Assembly: GCF_005280275.1 (NCBI RefSeq)
Contig: NZ_CP040021.1
Coordinates: 831,001 to 895,000, forward strand
Direction of reading: 5' to 3'
From: Salinivibrio kushneri
GTDB lineage: Bacteria; Pseudomonadota; Gammaproteobacteria; Enterobacterales; Vibrionaceae
DNA length: 64,000 bases
Positions 25,280-34,718 of this stretch are shown here, piece by piece; within the stretch, counting starts at the first letter, position 1; each line of letters opens with the position of its first letter. The notes under the pieces are model-generated. The model searched no databases and was not told where the DNA came from. It was given only the letters and a program-made list of their open reading frames with translations. A program made the translations under genes and the position numbers.

Positions 25280-26476
25280 TTACAGGCCAGTTAGGCGCGC
25301 AGTGTCTTGCGCAATGACCAACTCTTCGTTGGTTGAAATCACCATCGCAGGTACACGGCTTTCGTCTGTGGTAATCACGCCTTCGCCACCAAAGCGGGCT
25401 TTCAGGTTGCGCGCTTTGTCGACATCAACACCCAGTAGCGACAAGCGCTCAAGTACTAGTTCGCGGATTGGACCTGAGTTCTCACCGATACCGCCGGTAA
25501 AGACAATCGCATCAAGACGGCCGTCTAGGGTCGCGGTGTAGCTGGCTACGTACTTAGCAAGGCGGTGACAGAACACATTCATTGCGCGAGTGGCTTCTTC
25601 TTTCTCGCCATAGTTGTCTTCGACAAAGCGGCAGTCAGAGGTCACTTCGGTCAAGCCTTGCAGGCCAGACTCTTTGGTCAGCATGGTGTTGATTTGCTCA
25701 ACGCTATAGCCCAGTGCATCGTGCAGGTGGAAGATAATTGCAGGATCTAAATCACCAGAGCGGGTGCCCATGACCAGACCTTCCAATGGGGTCATGCCCA
25801 TTGAGGTGTCGACGGATTTACCGTTTTTAATCGCACAAACTGACGCGCCGTTACCCAGGTGGCAGTTAATGATGTTGACTTCATCAACAGGCTTGCCAAG
25901 CTGCTCAGCGGCGGCGTTAGCGATAAAGTAGTGCGAGGTACCATGCATGCCATAGCGACGGATGCCGTGCTCTTTATAAAGGTTATAAGGCAGCGCATAC
26001 AAGTAGGCTTCTTCTGGCATGGTTTGATGGTATGCCGTATCGAATACCGCCACGTTTTTCAGCGCTGGGAAGGCTTTTTTCGCCGCTTCGATACCTACGA
26101 TATGGGCTGGGTTGTGCAGCGGTGCAAAGCTGGCTGCATCGTGGATCCCTTTCAGTACATCGTCCGTAATTAATGCTGACTGAGTAAAGTGCTCACCACC
26201 GTGAACAACGCGGTGGCCGATGGCACCTAGGTTCTCGGCAAGCTCAGGCTTAGAGGCAAGAATGGTATCAACAATGAAGTTCAGTGCTTCATTGTGTGCG
26301 GCACCTTCGCCGAGTTGGGCTTCATGCTTACCGTCCATTTTCCACTTAATGCGGGCTTCTGGGAGGTGAAGGCATTCGGCTAGACCGGTAAGATGCTCAT
26401 CGCCTGATTGAGCGTCGACAATGGCGAACTTCAAAGAGGAGCTTCCGCAATTGAGTACGAGAACCAGCTTGGACAT
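25280..26476 (-). CDS. ackA: Acetate kinase
   Basis: A 398-residue member of the ASKHA fold. The phosphate-1 motif reads [13 protein letters not shown] (about 6-18). [14 protein letters not shown] and the [20 protein letters not shown] signature are present, as is a catalytic-Arg region near TRSGDLDP. It makes ATP and acetate from acetyl phosphate. First gene of ackA-pta; the start has AGGTAGT upstream. Confidence 0.96.
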   Translation of the reverse strand: MSKLVLVLNCGSSSLKFAIVDAQSGDEHLTGLAECLHLPEARIKWKMDGKHEAQLGEGAAHNEALNFIVDTILASKPELAENLGAIGHRVVHGGEHFTQSALITDDVLKGIHDAASFAPLHNPAHIVGIEAAKKAFPALKNVAVFDTAYHQTMPEEAYLYALPYNLYKEHGIRRYGMHGTSHYFIANAAAEQLGKPVDEVNIINCHLGNGASVCAIKNGKSVDTSMGMTPLEGLVMGTRSGDLDPAIIFHLHDALGYSVEQINTMLTKESGLQGLTEVTSDCRFVEDNYGEKEEATRAMNVFCHRLAKYVASYTATLDGRLDAIVFTGGIGENSGPIRELVLERLSLLGVDVDKARNLKARFGGEGVITTDESRVPAMVISTNEELVIAQDTARLTGL

Positions 26477-26702
26477 GTATGACTACCTATGTTTCGTAAG
26501 ACAGAGTGTATTGAACAAAAAGGATAGTGGACAAACAGAGACACTACCTTTTTAAAAAAAGAATTATCTCATGCGTTGTCGCGGGGAAGAACCATCTTTA
26601 TCCGTCCTGGATAAATGAACGCTCCGTCGAATACAACCAGATTAGGTTGCGAGACAATCGAATCCGAGCAACAATGATAAAGTGCGCTAAGGATAGCGGG
26701 AC

Positions 26703-26716
26703 TTGATACAGATAAC
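26703..26716. promoter_or_regulatory. FNR-like site in the ackA/yfbV gap
   Basis: TTGATACAGATAAC matches 8 of 10 fixed positions of the FNR consensus TTGAT-N4-ATCAA. It lies in the 355-base AT-rich gap between the divergent ackA and yfbV genes. Nothing else in the gap is identifiable. Confidence 0.35.
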
Positions 26717-26831
26717 AAAAATTTTTTGAGCAATACTGGTTAATTTTGAAAGTTTTTAAACAGTTTGTTTAATTTTTATTGTAAAAGTTGAGTGACAGCG
26801 AGTCGAGTCACACTGAGTAAGTGAGGTAGGT

Positions 26832-27281
26832 ATGACAACGAATAAGTCAATCTGGCGCTGCCTGCAAGACGGTCAGAAGTACATGCAGGAATGGCCAATG
26901 AGAAAGGAGTTGGCACCGGTTTTTCCCGAAAATCGAGTGATCACCATGACTCGTTTCGCGATTAAAGTCATGCCTGCCGTGGCGGCAATCAGTGTATTGC
27001 TGCAGATGTCGGCCAATAATGTGCAAGGGCTACCGCAAGCGGTGATTGTGGCCTTATTCGCGTTAAGCCTGCCGGTGCAAGGTTTGTGGTGGTTGGGTAA
27101 GCGTCGTGATACGCCTCTGCCGCCGGCGCTTGCGGGTTGGTATCGCGAGCTGCATCAAAAGATCACCAGCGAAGGCCATGCGATGCAGCCCATTAAAAGC
27201 CAACCTAAGTACAAAGAGCTTGCACATGCGTTAAGCCGCGCGTTTAAAGTGGATCGCGCCGCGTTGGAGCGCTGGTTCTAA
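26832..27281 (+). CDS. yfbV: YfbV (DUF412), terminus macrodomain insulation protein
   Basis: A 149-residue protein with two hydrophobic segments (about residues 44-62 and 70-88) and the family opening [17 protein letters not shown]. In E. coli YfbV sits in the inner membrane and limits Ter macrodomain spread. Its divergent placement next to ackA is the conserved gammaproteobacterial arrangement. The start has GAGGTAGGT upstream. A strong terminator follows. Confidence 0.9.
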   Translation: MTTNKSIWRCLQDGQKYMQEWPMRKELAPVFPENRVITMTRFAIKVMPAVAAISVLLQMSANNVQGLPQAVIVALFALSLPVQGLWWLGKRRDTPLPPALAGWYRELHQKITSEGHAMQPIKSQPKYKELAHALSRAFKVDRAALERWF

Positions 27282-27340
27282 CAGACACGCGGCGTCGTCG
27301 CGATCGAATAGCTATCGACTAGGTATAGAGAAGAATCGAC

Positions 27341-27372
27341 AAAAAACGCCGACCAGTTGGTCGGCGTTTTTT
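27341..27372. terminator. Bidirectional intrinsic terminator after yfbV
   Basis: Perfect 15-base arms (27341-27355, 27358-27372) with A-run and T-run, two-base loop centre. It serves yfbV and the converging chaN-like gene. Confidence 0.92.
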
Positions 27373-27398
27373 GTCTGTGGAAAAGCGTGAGCGCTGAG

Positions 27399-28367
27399 CT
27401 ATTTGGTTACGCGCTTACACTGCGCGTCACCTTGCCCCTGCATTTGGCTCACCGCTTGACGCATTTCATCCATCGACAGCCAACGCTGTGGCATGGGCAG
27501 TACGTGCAAGCGCAAGTCTGGCGCGTCGTCGCTCAGCATGGCTTGGTCGCTCACCGCGGTGATCAGTGCAATGCGCAGTTCAGGGTTGCGGGCGTGAATT
27601 TGTGCGGCGGTTCCCAACCCCTCAGCCACGTGAAAACGCCCGGCGACATGCACAATTTGGCTGTTGGGGTGAGAGTCATGATACGCGACGATGCTTTCGG
27701 CCATGGTGGCATCCCACGCAAGCTGAGCGGCATATTGCGCGTCTGTTTGGCTGGCGCTGCCATGGTGCATATTGGCCTTAAACTTGCGCTTATAGGCAGA
27801 ATCTTGGGTATCTACGGTGTCAGCAAACCAGCTACGCTGTTGCTCGGACAGACTATCCAGGTAGGACAAACCTTGTTGACCAATACAGCGCACCAGTCGC
27901 TTGGGGGCGTTGGCAGCAATCACCTCGATTTGACGTTGCTTGGCCAGCTCAATTAAGGGGCGGTAGCTGCCGTCATAGTTATCCCAGGCATTGGCCTGTC
28001 GTTTTAACGTGTCTTCGCCTATCTCGCCAGCAAGATATTGGTTAAGGACTGGCTGTGCATCGCGACTGAACTGCTCCATCGACAGGGCCACCGAATGCTC
28101 TGAGGCGAGCTGACTGAGTAGTTCAGTTTGAAAGCGGTGTACACCAGGATGGCCGTGCCACTCGCCAATAAGCACCACATCGGCATCCGCAACTTGAGCG
28201 GTCACTTGGGTCAGGCGCAATGGCTCGCCGTTTGCGCGGGTGACTTGGTAGTCAAATAAGGTGGCAAGCGCATCGGTTTTCGCATGGAGCGCTGAGCTAG
28301 TGAATGCGATGCAGGCTGCGGCGAGCAAGGTATTGATGAGACGAACCGATACACGACCTTGTTTCAT
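27399..28367 (-). CDS. ChaN-like exported protein (iron-regulated lipoprotein family)
   Basis: A 322-residue protein with an N-terminal signal (about 10-29, ending SSALHA). The ChaN/Cofac_haem_bdg domain shows DVVLIGEWHGHPGVHRF and ALSMEQFSRDAQPVLNQYL. Campylobacter ChaN binds haem; a role in haem or iron handling is a family inference. Residues LAAAC near position 18 could act as a weak lipobox, otherwise the product is periplasmic. A GGAGA ribosome site precedes the ATG. Confidence 0.8.
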   Translation of the reverse strand: MKQGRVSVRLINTLLAAACIAFTSSALHAKTDALATLFDYQVTRANGEPLRLTQVTAQVADADVVLIGEWHGHPGVHRFQTELLSQLASEHSVALSMEQFSRDAQPVLNQYLAGEIGEDTLKRQANAWDNYDGSYRPLIELAKQRQIEVIAANAPKRLVRCIGQQGLSYLDSLSEQQRSWFADTVDTQDSAYKRKFKANMHHGSASQTDAQYAAQLAWDATMAESIVAYHDSHPNSQIVHVAGRFHVAEGLGTAAQIHARNPELRIALITAVSDQAMLSDDAPDLRLHVLPMPQRWLSMDEMRQAVSQMQGQGDAQCKRVTK

Positions 28368-28382
28368 GGCTTTTCTCCTTGG

Positions 28383-29210
28383 CTATGATTGCTCTGCGGC
28401 GTGATGACGATATACGCGCAGGGTGAAGTCGGCGTCGCACTCAAAGGCCTCGCTGTTGGCTAAGGTGTCACGCCACTCATCTGATGCGCGCCAAGCAAAG
28501 GGCGTCATCTGCAGTAGCGTGAGGGCTTGCTCGCCGGCTAATGTCATCGGGTAATGTAGTGAGTGCTCACTTTCCAGCTGGAAGCCTGACAATGACTCCG
28601 GTGGCGTTTCGTGTAAGCGCACTTCTTGATAGATACCGGCTTTTAGCTGAAATAGATGACGTGGACCTGGCGTGACCGTCACTACCACGCCGCCAGGCTT
28701 AATCACGCGATCTAACTCTTCACCGTTACAGGGCGCATAAATGCGTACCACACCATCAAGGCTGTTGTCGGCAAACGGCAAGCGCTGGGAAGAGGCGACC
28801 GAGAACTGACACTGTGGATACCATTTGGCCGCATAACGTACCGCCACTTTGGCAATATCTAATCCGTGTACCGACCATTGTTGCGCTGCGGTTTGATCGG
28901 CAATTGCGTGGGTGTAATAACCTTCGCCACAGCCCACGTCTAAGATGGTTTTGTGCTCGCCATCGAGCGCTTGGGTGAGGGCGTCAATCATCGCTTGGCG
29001 CATGGGGGCATAATGACCGGCATTTAAAAACGCCCGACGGGCTTGGGTCATGGCTTTATTATCGCCCGGATCTTTAGAGCGCTTAAATTGTACCGGAAGC
29101 AGATTGAGGTAGCCTTCTTTGGCGCGGTCAAATTGGTGATTGTTAGCGCAATAGGCGCCACGTGACCTAGCTTGCAGGGGCTGTTGGCACAGCGGGCATC
29201 GATAAATCAT
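28383..29210 (-). CDS. rlmA: 23S rRNA (guanine-745-N1) methyltransferase RlmA
   Basis: About 275 residues. The N-terminus carries a zinc-binding module (YRCPLCQQPL and CANNHQFD, four ligands) followed by GYLNLLPVQ. A SAM-binding methyltransferase domain then shows LDVGCGEGYYTHA. It methylates G745 of 23S rRNA. The start at 29210 (MIYRCPLC) matches the family; the 51 extra in-frame codons upstream overlap the yfbU terminator and are excluded. Confidence 0.92.
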   Translation of the reverse strand: MIYRCPLCQQPLQARSRGAYCANNHQFDRAKEGYLNLLPVQFKRSKDPGDNKAMTQARRAFLNAGHYAPMRQAMIDALTQALDGEHKTILDVGCGEGYYTHAIADQTAAQQWSVHGLDIAKVAVRYAAKWYPQCQFSVASSQRLPFADNSLDGVVRIYAPCNGEELDRVIKPGGVVVTVTPGPRHLFQLKAGIYQEVRLHETPPESLSGFQLESEHSLHYPMTLAGEQALTLLQMTPFAWRASDEWRDTLANSEAFECDADFTLRVYRHHAAEQS

Positions 29211-29292
29211 GGTTGTTCGGTGTGTTAGCGTGAATGGGCTTAAGGGTACGGGCTTGCGAGGCGTTCGACAAGCGCGGCGCGAGCAAATTAAA

Positions 29293-29313
29293 CAGCCGCC
29301 TGGTGGGCGGCTG
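29293..29313 (-). terminator. Terminator of yfbU
   Basis: CAGCCGCC (29293-29300) and GGCGGCTG (29306-29313) form a perfect 8-bp stem, followed on the minus strand by TTTAATTT. Confidence 0.7.
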
Positions 29314-29340
29314 GCAATAAAGAGGGTTGCTTGCTCTGGT

Positions 29341-29841
29341 TTAGGCGGCGAGGATCTGCTCAATCTCGGTTAAGCTTAAGTGGAATTGGCGCGGGCACTC
29401 ACGCCACACGTTCAGCATGCGACGGTACTTTTCCAGCATGGGCATTTGGCTGTTAAAGCGGTGCTCGCCTTGATCAAATTGCGGATAGAGCCCCTCTGTA
29501 TCGACAAGAAAGCGGACATAATGCACTAAAGCACCTTCAGTGGCGGCGTCAAAGCCCCAGAACTGCACGCGACGTGGTGATAAGGCGGCTTGGTTGGCGT
29601 CGTCCAGAAGGTTGTAAGAGGCCTGTATCGCATGGTGCATTTCCATGATATCGATGATCTCACGGCATTGGGTTTCACATAACGCCTCGAACTGGCTGAT
29701 CACTTCCGCCATTTGCAAGCCGTAACCGCGCTCAATAATGGTTTGTAAGCGGCGATACTTTTCGCTATTAGAGGGATCGAGGTGGCACATTAATTGGTAT
29801 TGATTAGATAAAATCAGACGTTGTGCAGGGGTCATATCCAT
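29341..29841 (-). CDS. yfbU: YfbU family protein
   Basis: About 166 residues closely following E. coli Yfb[50 protein letters not shown] and [18 protein letters not shown]. The function is poorly defined; YfbU is mostly helical and is usually found near ackA-pta and yfbV, as here. The ATG at 29841 has AGAGG about 9 bases upstream and gives the family length; eight extra codons upstream are rejected. Confidence 0.9.
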   Translation of the reverse strand: MDMTPAQRLILSNQYQLMCHLDPSNSEKYRRLQTIIERGYGLQMAEVISQFEALCETQCREIIDIMEMHHAIQASYNLLDDANQAALSPRRVQFWGFDAATEGALVHYVRFLVDTEGLYPQFDQGEHRFNSQMPMLEKYRRMLNVWRECPRQFHLSLTEIEQILAA

Positions 29842-30023
29842 CGCGGTTGGCCTCTTAACTTTCAAATGTACAATAGTCGTTCATCAATTGATGAGGGAAT
29901 AAATAAAGACTACCACCTCAATGAGGGGGAAATCTTGATCTGAGCTATGTCCGTAGCACGTTTATCACCCGCTAGTGGTTGTGTCAGTCAAAGGTATAAA
30001 AGGTCAGTGACTAGGGATTGAAT

Positions 30024-30689
30024 ATGTTTGAGTTCGCCGAAATGAGCGGTTGGCAATGGGGCGGCTGGTTATTGTGGGCAGCGGTGCTGTATCGGACCTA
30101 CCCACCAGAGTTTTTCGCTAAGCTGCGCCAGGAAACCGGGTATCAGCATTTGGCGTTTTCCTCCGCGGTGGTGTTGTTTGCGCTGTGGGCGCTCCAAGCG
30201 GGGATCAAAGAAGGCCTGGATATCCACTTTTTAGGCGTGACCACCTTAGCCTTGTGTCACGGCTGGCGCATTGCCATTTGGATTGCCACTGTGCCATTGG
30301 CGTTGATGGCGGTGTTTGGTTTTGTTCCCGTTGCTGATGTGGGCATGACCGCATTGACCACGGCCGTGCTACCTATCACCTTTAGTTATGGCATTTTCGC
30401 GCTCAGTTACCACTATTTAACCCGGCATTTGTTTATTTACATCTTTATCGCTGCATTTATCGGCGCGGCGCTCACGATAGTGTTCCAGCTGTCAGTGACC
30501 TCGTTGTGGTATTGGTTAGCCGATAGGCACAGCTGGCAAGAGATTGTGCATAACTACCTGCAAATTGCGCTACTGATGTGGTTCCCTGAGGCGCTATTAA
30601 ACGGTATGGCAGTGACGGTGATGGCGGTGTACCGCCCGCATTGGTTGCGTACCTTTTATGACCGTGAGTATTTATCGCCAGAGCGTTGA
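30024..30689 (+). CDS. CbiM-like integral membrane protein (putative ECF-type permease)
   Basis: About 221 residues with six or seven hydrophobic segments. It resembles Vibrio proteins annotated as energy-coupling-factor permeases of the CbiM type (LGVTTLALCHGWRIAIWIA, and LLMWFPEALLNGMAVTVMAV near the C-terminus). No ECF ATPase or T-component lies next to it, so a working importer would need parts from elsewhere. The ATG at 30024 has GGGA 7 bases upstream; a TTG two codons earlier is also in frame. Substrate unknown. Confidence 0.65.
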   Translation: MFEFAEMSGWQWGGWLLWAAVLYRTYPPEFFAKLRQETGYQHLAFSSAVVLFALWALQAGIKEGLDIHFLGVTTLALCHGWRIAIWIATVPLALMAVFGFVPVADVGMTALTTAVLPITFSYGIFALSYHYLTRHLFIYIFIAAFIGAALTIVFQLSVTSLWYWLADRHSWQEIVHNYLQIALLMWFPEALLNGMAVTVMAVYRPHWLRTFYDREYLSPER

Positions 30690-30837
30690 TGGCAAAGCCT
30701 TAGGCGTTTACAGGGTATATCGATTAAATTTTCTTATTGAGACGAACAAAAAAGTTCGCTGTATTTATTCTGGATAATGGTACATATTTGCGGCCCCGGC
30801 CGTCCGTGCCACTTATCTGAGAATTGAACAAACTGTC

Positions 30838-32028
30838 ATGAACAATCTATCCTCTGCACAAAATGGCAGCGGCGTAGCCCTGTCTGTGTTTCCATGGGTG
30901 CCACTAGTGAGCTTATCGGCATTTGCGGTCGCGAGTGGTTACTTGATGAGTTTGATTCCATTGGCGTTAATGCCGCTTGGGATGCCAGCGGAATTGGCCG
31001 CTTGGCTGGCGAGCGCCTTTTATGCGGGACTATTGTTCGGTGCTTTGTGGAGCGCCCGTATCGTTGCGCGTATGGGGCATCGTCAGGCATTAGTTTTGTT
31101 TATGAGTGTGGTGTTGCTGTCTATTGCCGCGATGGCAACGATCAAAGCACAGGGCGTATGGCTAGTGTCACGATTTGTGGCCGGTATCGCGGTCGCAGGC
31201 GTGTTTGTCACCATTGAGTCATGGTTACTGATCGCGGATTCTGATCGTCAGCGCGCCAAGCGTTTAGGCTTTTACATGGCAGCCTTATATGGCGGTAATG
31301 CCTTGGGTCAGTTGGGCGTCGGTTATGTCGGTGTGACAGGGGCCCAGCCTTATTGGTTGATTGGTAGCTTGGTCACGGCAGCGATTATCGTGCCCTTATT
31401 TATGCGTCATGGTGAGCCATCGCAGGCGATGATGGGCGCTGTTGAACACTCGGGCACCTTAGGAGCCATTCGTAAAGCTGCCTATATTGCCTGTATCGTG
31501 TCGGGGCTCACGTTAGGCGCGATCTATGGGTTATTACCCCTTTATCTTGCTGAACGTGTCGACGATCACCAACAGATTGGGGCAATGATGGCGTTAGTCA
31601 TTATGGGCGGCATGGGTGTTCAGCCGTTATTGGGTGCCATCTCGACGAGAGTCAATCGAGTCCTGTTGATGTTCTATTTCTGTGTGGTGGGATTGCTTGC
31701 CGTGGCCACCATTACACTTGCTAACAGCAACGTGTGGCTTGGTGTTGGACTCGTGATGCTTGGTAGTGCCGTGTTTGCCATTTATCCTACCGCGATTGCT
31801 TATGCGTGTGCCACGTTGGCACCGGGGAAAATTGTCGCGGCCACTGAGGCGCTTCTCCTCGCGTACAGTGTTGGATCCGTCAGTGGTCCGGTATTCGCGC
31901 AGCAAGCATTTTCGGGTGAGCAAGGATTGATGATGTACTTAGCCAGTTGTTTGCTCAGTACGGCGGTGTATATGTGGGTCGCTTACTTAAGAGGACGCCG
32001 GCAGATGACTAACTGGAGTGCCGCCTGA
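30838..32028 (+). CDS. MFS transporter, YcaD-like
   Basis: A 396-residue MFS protein with about 12 segments. Features shared with E. coli YcaD include ARIVARMGHRQALVLF (motif A region), a RFVAGIAVAGVFVTIESWLL stretch after segment 4, GLTLGAIYGLLPLYLAE, and LLLAYSVGSVSGP. YcaD-type proteins are putative sugar or amino-acid family transporters without firm substrate. It stands alone and ends at a bidirectional terminator. Confidence 0.8.
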   Translation: MNNLSSAQNGSGVALSVFPWVPLVSLSAFAVASGYLMSLIPLALMPLGMPAELAAWLASAFYAGLLFGALWSARIVARMGHRQALVLFMSVVLLSIAAMATIKAQGVWLVSRFVAGIAVAGVFVTIESWLLIADSDRQRAKRLGFYMAALYGGNALGQLGVGYVGVTGAQPYWLIGSLVTAAIIVPLFMRHGEPSQAMMGAVEHSGTLGAIRKAAYIACIVSGLTLGAIYGLLPLYLAERVDDHQQIGAMMALVIMGGMGVQPLLGAISTRVNRVLLMFYFCVVGLLAVATITLANSNVWLGVGLVMLGSAVFAIYPTAIAYACATLAPGKIVAATEALLLAYSVGSVSGPVFAQQAFSGEQGLMMYLASCLLSTAVYMWVAYLRGRRQMTNWSAA

Positions 32029-32050
32029 CAACGGCGAGTGCGAAAAACAA

Positions 32051-32077
32051 CACGCCTCAGAACTGCGCTGAGGCGTG
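32051..32077. terminator. Bidirectional terminator between MFS and focA-CBS genes
   Basis: CACGCCTCAG (32051-32060) and CTGAGGCGTG (32068-32077), perfect 10-bp stem with a 7-base loop, TTTTG on the plus side and a TTGTTTTT stretch on the minus side. Confidence 0.85.
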
Positions 32078-32090
32078 CTTTTGCGTTTGA

Positions 32091-33539
32091 TTAGGCGCTA
32101 ACAAGTCCCTCTTTAGCATCGGCAGGGAGAATATCCATGGCGTTGCCGTATAACGGTGCCAAAGCCCGAACCACATCTGAGCGACTTATCACCCCTACCA
32201 AGCGCTCGTCTCTCATCACCGGATAAATATAAGGGCGTGATAAGGTTTGCGTTTTAGCGCGTTCTAATGCCGACTGGGTGGTAAAGCGCGTAGCAATGCC
32301 CGCATCACTGACAGGGTACAGTACTTGGTTGTCAATGCTCATATACTGCGCCAGTTCAATCACCGATTGGTCTGCCTCAACGGTTTGTACCTCAGTGCGC
32401 ATTAAGTCTTCGACTTTGGTGTCCATATCGGGTTGGTAATCATTCCACCATAAATCGACGAATACATCTTGCACCGAGAAAAAGCCGACTAATTCATTTT
32501 GCTTGTCGACCACCGGTGCGCCTTGTAACTGATAGCGGTTGAGTTGCTCTAATGCATCGGCCACAAACTGGTGGCTTTGTAAGGCGCAGTGAACAGGCTT
32601 CATGTTTTTTTCAATGGTTAAGGTTTCTTGGGTCATAGTAGGTCTCTCAGAATAATTTGCAGACGGGAGCGTCAATGCAGAAATGTGTGCGGTTTTGTGT
32701 TCTCTTTCTGGATTAATAATTAGCCAGTACCCCATGCCGACAAGGCCTGCGCCGCCGACAATATTGCCGAGGGTGACAGGGATTAAATTGGCACTGATAA
32801 ACTGGATCAGGTTTACGTCACTAAAGGCTGCGGGAGAGCTGCCCACCGCTTGCCAAAAGCTGTCTGGTGCGAAGGTGGCGATGCTCATGCCCAATGGCAC
32901 CATGAACATATTGGCCACACTGTGTTCAAAACCGGTGCTGACAAACATGGCGACAGGCAAAATCACCATCACGGCTTTGGTCAGCGGATTTTGCGAGGTG
33001 AATGTCATCCAAATCGCCAAACAAACCAACAAGTTACAAAGCACACCAAGAGAGAATGCTTGCAGCCAGCTGTGATGCAGTTTGTGCTGAGCCACATGAA
33101 GAGCGTTGAGCCCCCACTGCCCATCATCAAGCTGGTATAAACCCGCCGCCATCACGATCAGCACCAACAAGAGCGCGCCACATAAGTTGCCGATATACAC
33201 CCTTGCCCAGGTATAAAGCAGGTTGCGTGTACTGATTTTGCCGTTGGCGCGCGCGAGCATGGAGAGCACGGTACTGGTAAACAATTCCGCGCCGCCCAGT
33301 ACCACAAGAATTAATCCCATGCTAAAGGCCAGCCCGCCCATCAAGCGGGTGAGTCCCCAACCGGCTGTGCTCCCCGTGGTCACCGTGAGGTAAAACACGA
33401 ACGCCAACCCGATAAATAGACCAGCCATCATCGCCAACCCGACGGCCATACGAGTCGATTTGCGCGGTTTACTCTCAGCGTATTGCTCGGCTTGCACCAG
33501 CAGTGCAGCGGGGCCGTCAGTGTGGATAGGGGTTACCAT
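32091..33539 (-). CDS. focA: FocA-type formate/nitrite channel fused to a CBS-domain pair
   Basis: About 482 residues. Residues 30-285 form a complete FNT channel with six segments, the GGAELFTSTVLSM signature and GFEHSVANMFMVP carrying the central-pore histidine. A linker of about 25 residues follows. Then comes a Bateman module (about 318-475) with VADALEQLNRYQLQGAPVVD and YPVMRDERLVGVISRSDVV. FocA proteins usually end near 280-285 residues without CBS domains. The ATG at 33539 has GAGGAGG upstream. An internal ATG at 32636 has GAGAG 7 bases upstream and could make the CBS part separately, suggesting an ancestral two-gene arrangement. Neighbouring pfl genes favour formate as substrate. Confidence 0.88.
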   Translation of the reverse strand: MVTPIHTDGPAALLVQAEQYAESKPRKSTRMAVGLAMMAGLFIGLAFVFYLTVTTGSTAGWGLTRLMGGLAFSMGLILVVLGGAELFTSTVLSMLARANGKISTRNLLYTWARVYIGNLCGALLLVLIVMAAGLYQLDDGQWGLNALHVAQHKLHHSWLQAFSLGVLCNLLVCLAIWMTFTSQNPLTKAVMVILPVAMFVSTGFEHSVANMFMVPLGMSIATFAPDSFWQAVGSSPAAFSDVNLIQFISANLIPVTLGNIVGGAGLVGMGYWLIINPEREHKTAHISALTLPSANYSERPTMTQETLTIEKNMKPVHCALQSHQFVADALEQLNRYQLQGAPVVDKQNELVGFFSVQDVFVDLWWNDYQPDMDTKVEDLMRTEVQTVEADQSVIELAQYMSIDNQVLYPVSDAGIATRFTTQSALERAKTQTLSRPYIYPVMRDERLVGVISRSDVVRALAPLYGNAMDILPADAKEGLVSA

Positions 33540-33702
33540 CGGCTGCCTCCTCTTTTGGCAATGCGTGCCCGACCTTGAAGACAAAAAAACATACTGGTTG
33601 TACTCCTTTTTAGACTGAATGTGAATAAATCCAGCCTATTCGCCTGGTTATCAGGAGTAAAATTGATATTGCTTAGGGTAATAATCACAAAAACTGATAA
33701 TC

Positions 33703-33713
33703 TGATGTCATCA
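33703..33713. promoter_or_regulatory. Palindrome before the LysR-type gene
   Basis: TGATGTCATCA is a perfect 11-base palindrome 23 bases before the LysR start, in the focA/lysR divergent gap. It could be an autoregulatory site. Confidence 0.35.
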
Positions 33714-33736
33714 AAGTCAGACAGTAAGGATCCTAG

Positions 33737-34642
33737 ATGCGCTACTCACTCAAGCAGCTCGCTGTGTTTGAGGCGATTGCCGCGATGGGCAGTGTGAGCC
33801 GTGCTGCCGACCATTTAGCGTTAACGCAGTCGGCGACCAGCATGGCGCTTTCACAGCTCGAAAAGCTACTTGGTAGGCCGCTCTTTGAGCGCCAAGGCAA
33901 GCAAATGCAGCTCACCTATTGGGGAGCATGGTTGCGACCAAAAGCACGACAACTGCTGTTTGATGCGCAACAAATTGAAGCAGGATTTGATGGACAGCAC
34001 ATTATTAGTGGTGATATTGCCTTAATTGCCAGTCAGACCGCCGCAGAGCACCTAATCCCAGACCTTATCAGTATTATTGATAGTGATTTTCCCGAGCTGA
34101 GAATCGACTTTACGGTGAAAAATACGCAAAAGGTGATTGATAGTGTGCGCCGCTATCAACACGATTTAGGGATCATTGAAGGCCGTTGTGATGACAGCCG
34201 GTTGAAACAACAGGTGTGGTGTCATGATCATTTGGTGGTGGTGGCAGCCAAGCATCACCCTTACGCGCAGCGCGATCAAGTAAGTTTGGCGCAACTTGAG
34301 CAAGCGCAGTGGGTATTGCGAGAGCCGGGGGCCGGGACACGGCATAGTTTTGATAGTGCCATTCATGGCGTTATCGAAGATCTTGATGTGCGGCGAGAAT
34401 ATGAGCAGGTGCCGGTATTACGTACCTTGGTGGCCAATTCCAACTACCTCAGCTGCTTACCCTATCTTGATGTCGAGAAGTGGATAGAGCGCGAAGAGCT
34501 GGTGGCGCTGAATGTGCCGGAGCTAAATATGCGCCGGACACTGTCGTTTATCTGGCGAGCGGATGCCGCCGATAATCCCTTGCGTGATTGTATTATTCGA
34601 GAAGCCATTCGGATGACCAAAGCCCGCCGTCGAGAGATGTAA
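33737..34642 (+). CDS. LysR-family transcription regulator
   Basis: A 301-residue LTTR. The winged helix-turn-helix occupies residues 1-62 (LKQLAVFEAIAAMGSVSRAA, LTQSATSMALSQLEKLLG) and the periplasmic-binding-like effector domain 90-295. It diverges from the focA-CBS gene with about 200 bases between the two starts, so it probably controls that channel (inference from LTTR habit). It resembles YeiE-type regulators, but the ligand cannot be assigned. Confidence 0.83.
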   Translation: MRYSLKQLAVFEAIAAMGSVSRAADHLALTQSATSMALSQLEKLLGRPLFERQGKQMQLTYWGAWLRPKARQLLFDAQQIEAGFDGQHIISGDIALIASQTAAEHLIPDLISIIDSDFPELRIDFTVKNTQKVIDSVRRYQHDLGIIEGRCDDSRLKQQVWCHDHLVVVAAKHHPYAQRDQVSLAQLEQAQWVLREPGAGTRHSFDSAIHGVIEDLDVRREYEQVPVLRTLVANSNYLSCLPYLDVEKWIEREELVALNVPELNMRRTLSFIWRADAADNPLRDCIIREAIRMTKARRREM

Positions 34643-34672
34643 GTATCAAGGCGCGAAAAACAAGGATAAAAA

Positions 34673-34695
34673 AGCCGGCCACGAGGTGACCGGCT
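34673..34695 (-). terminator. Terminator of pflA
   Basis: AGCCGGCCAC (34673-34682) and GTGACCGGCT (34686-34695), one mismatch, 3-base loop, running into TTTTTTAT on the minus strand. Confidence 0.8.
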
Positions 34696-34718
34696 GATGG
34701 GGGCTGAGGGGCGTCAGG

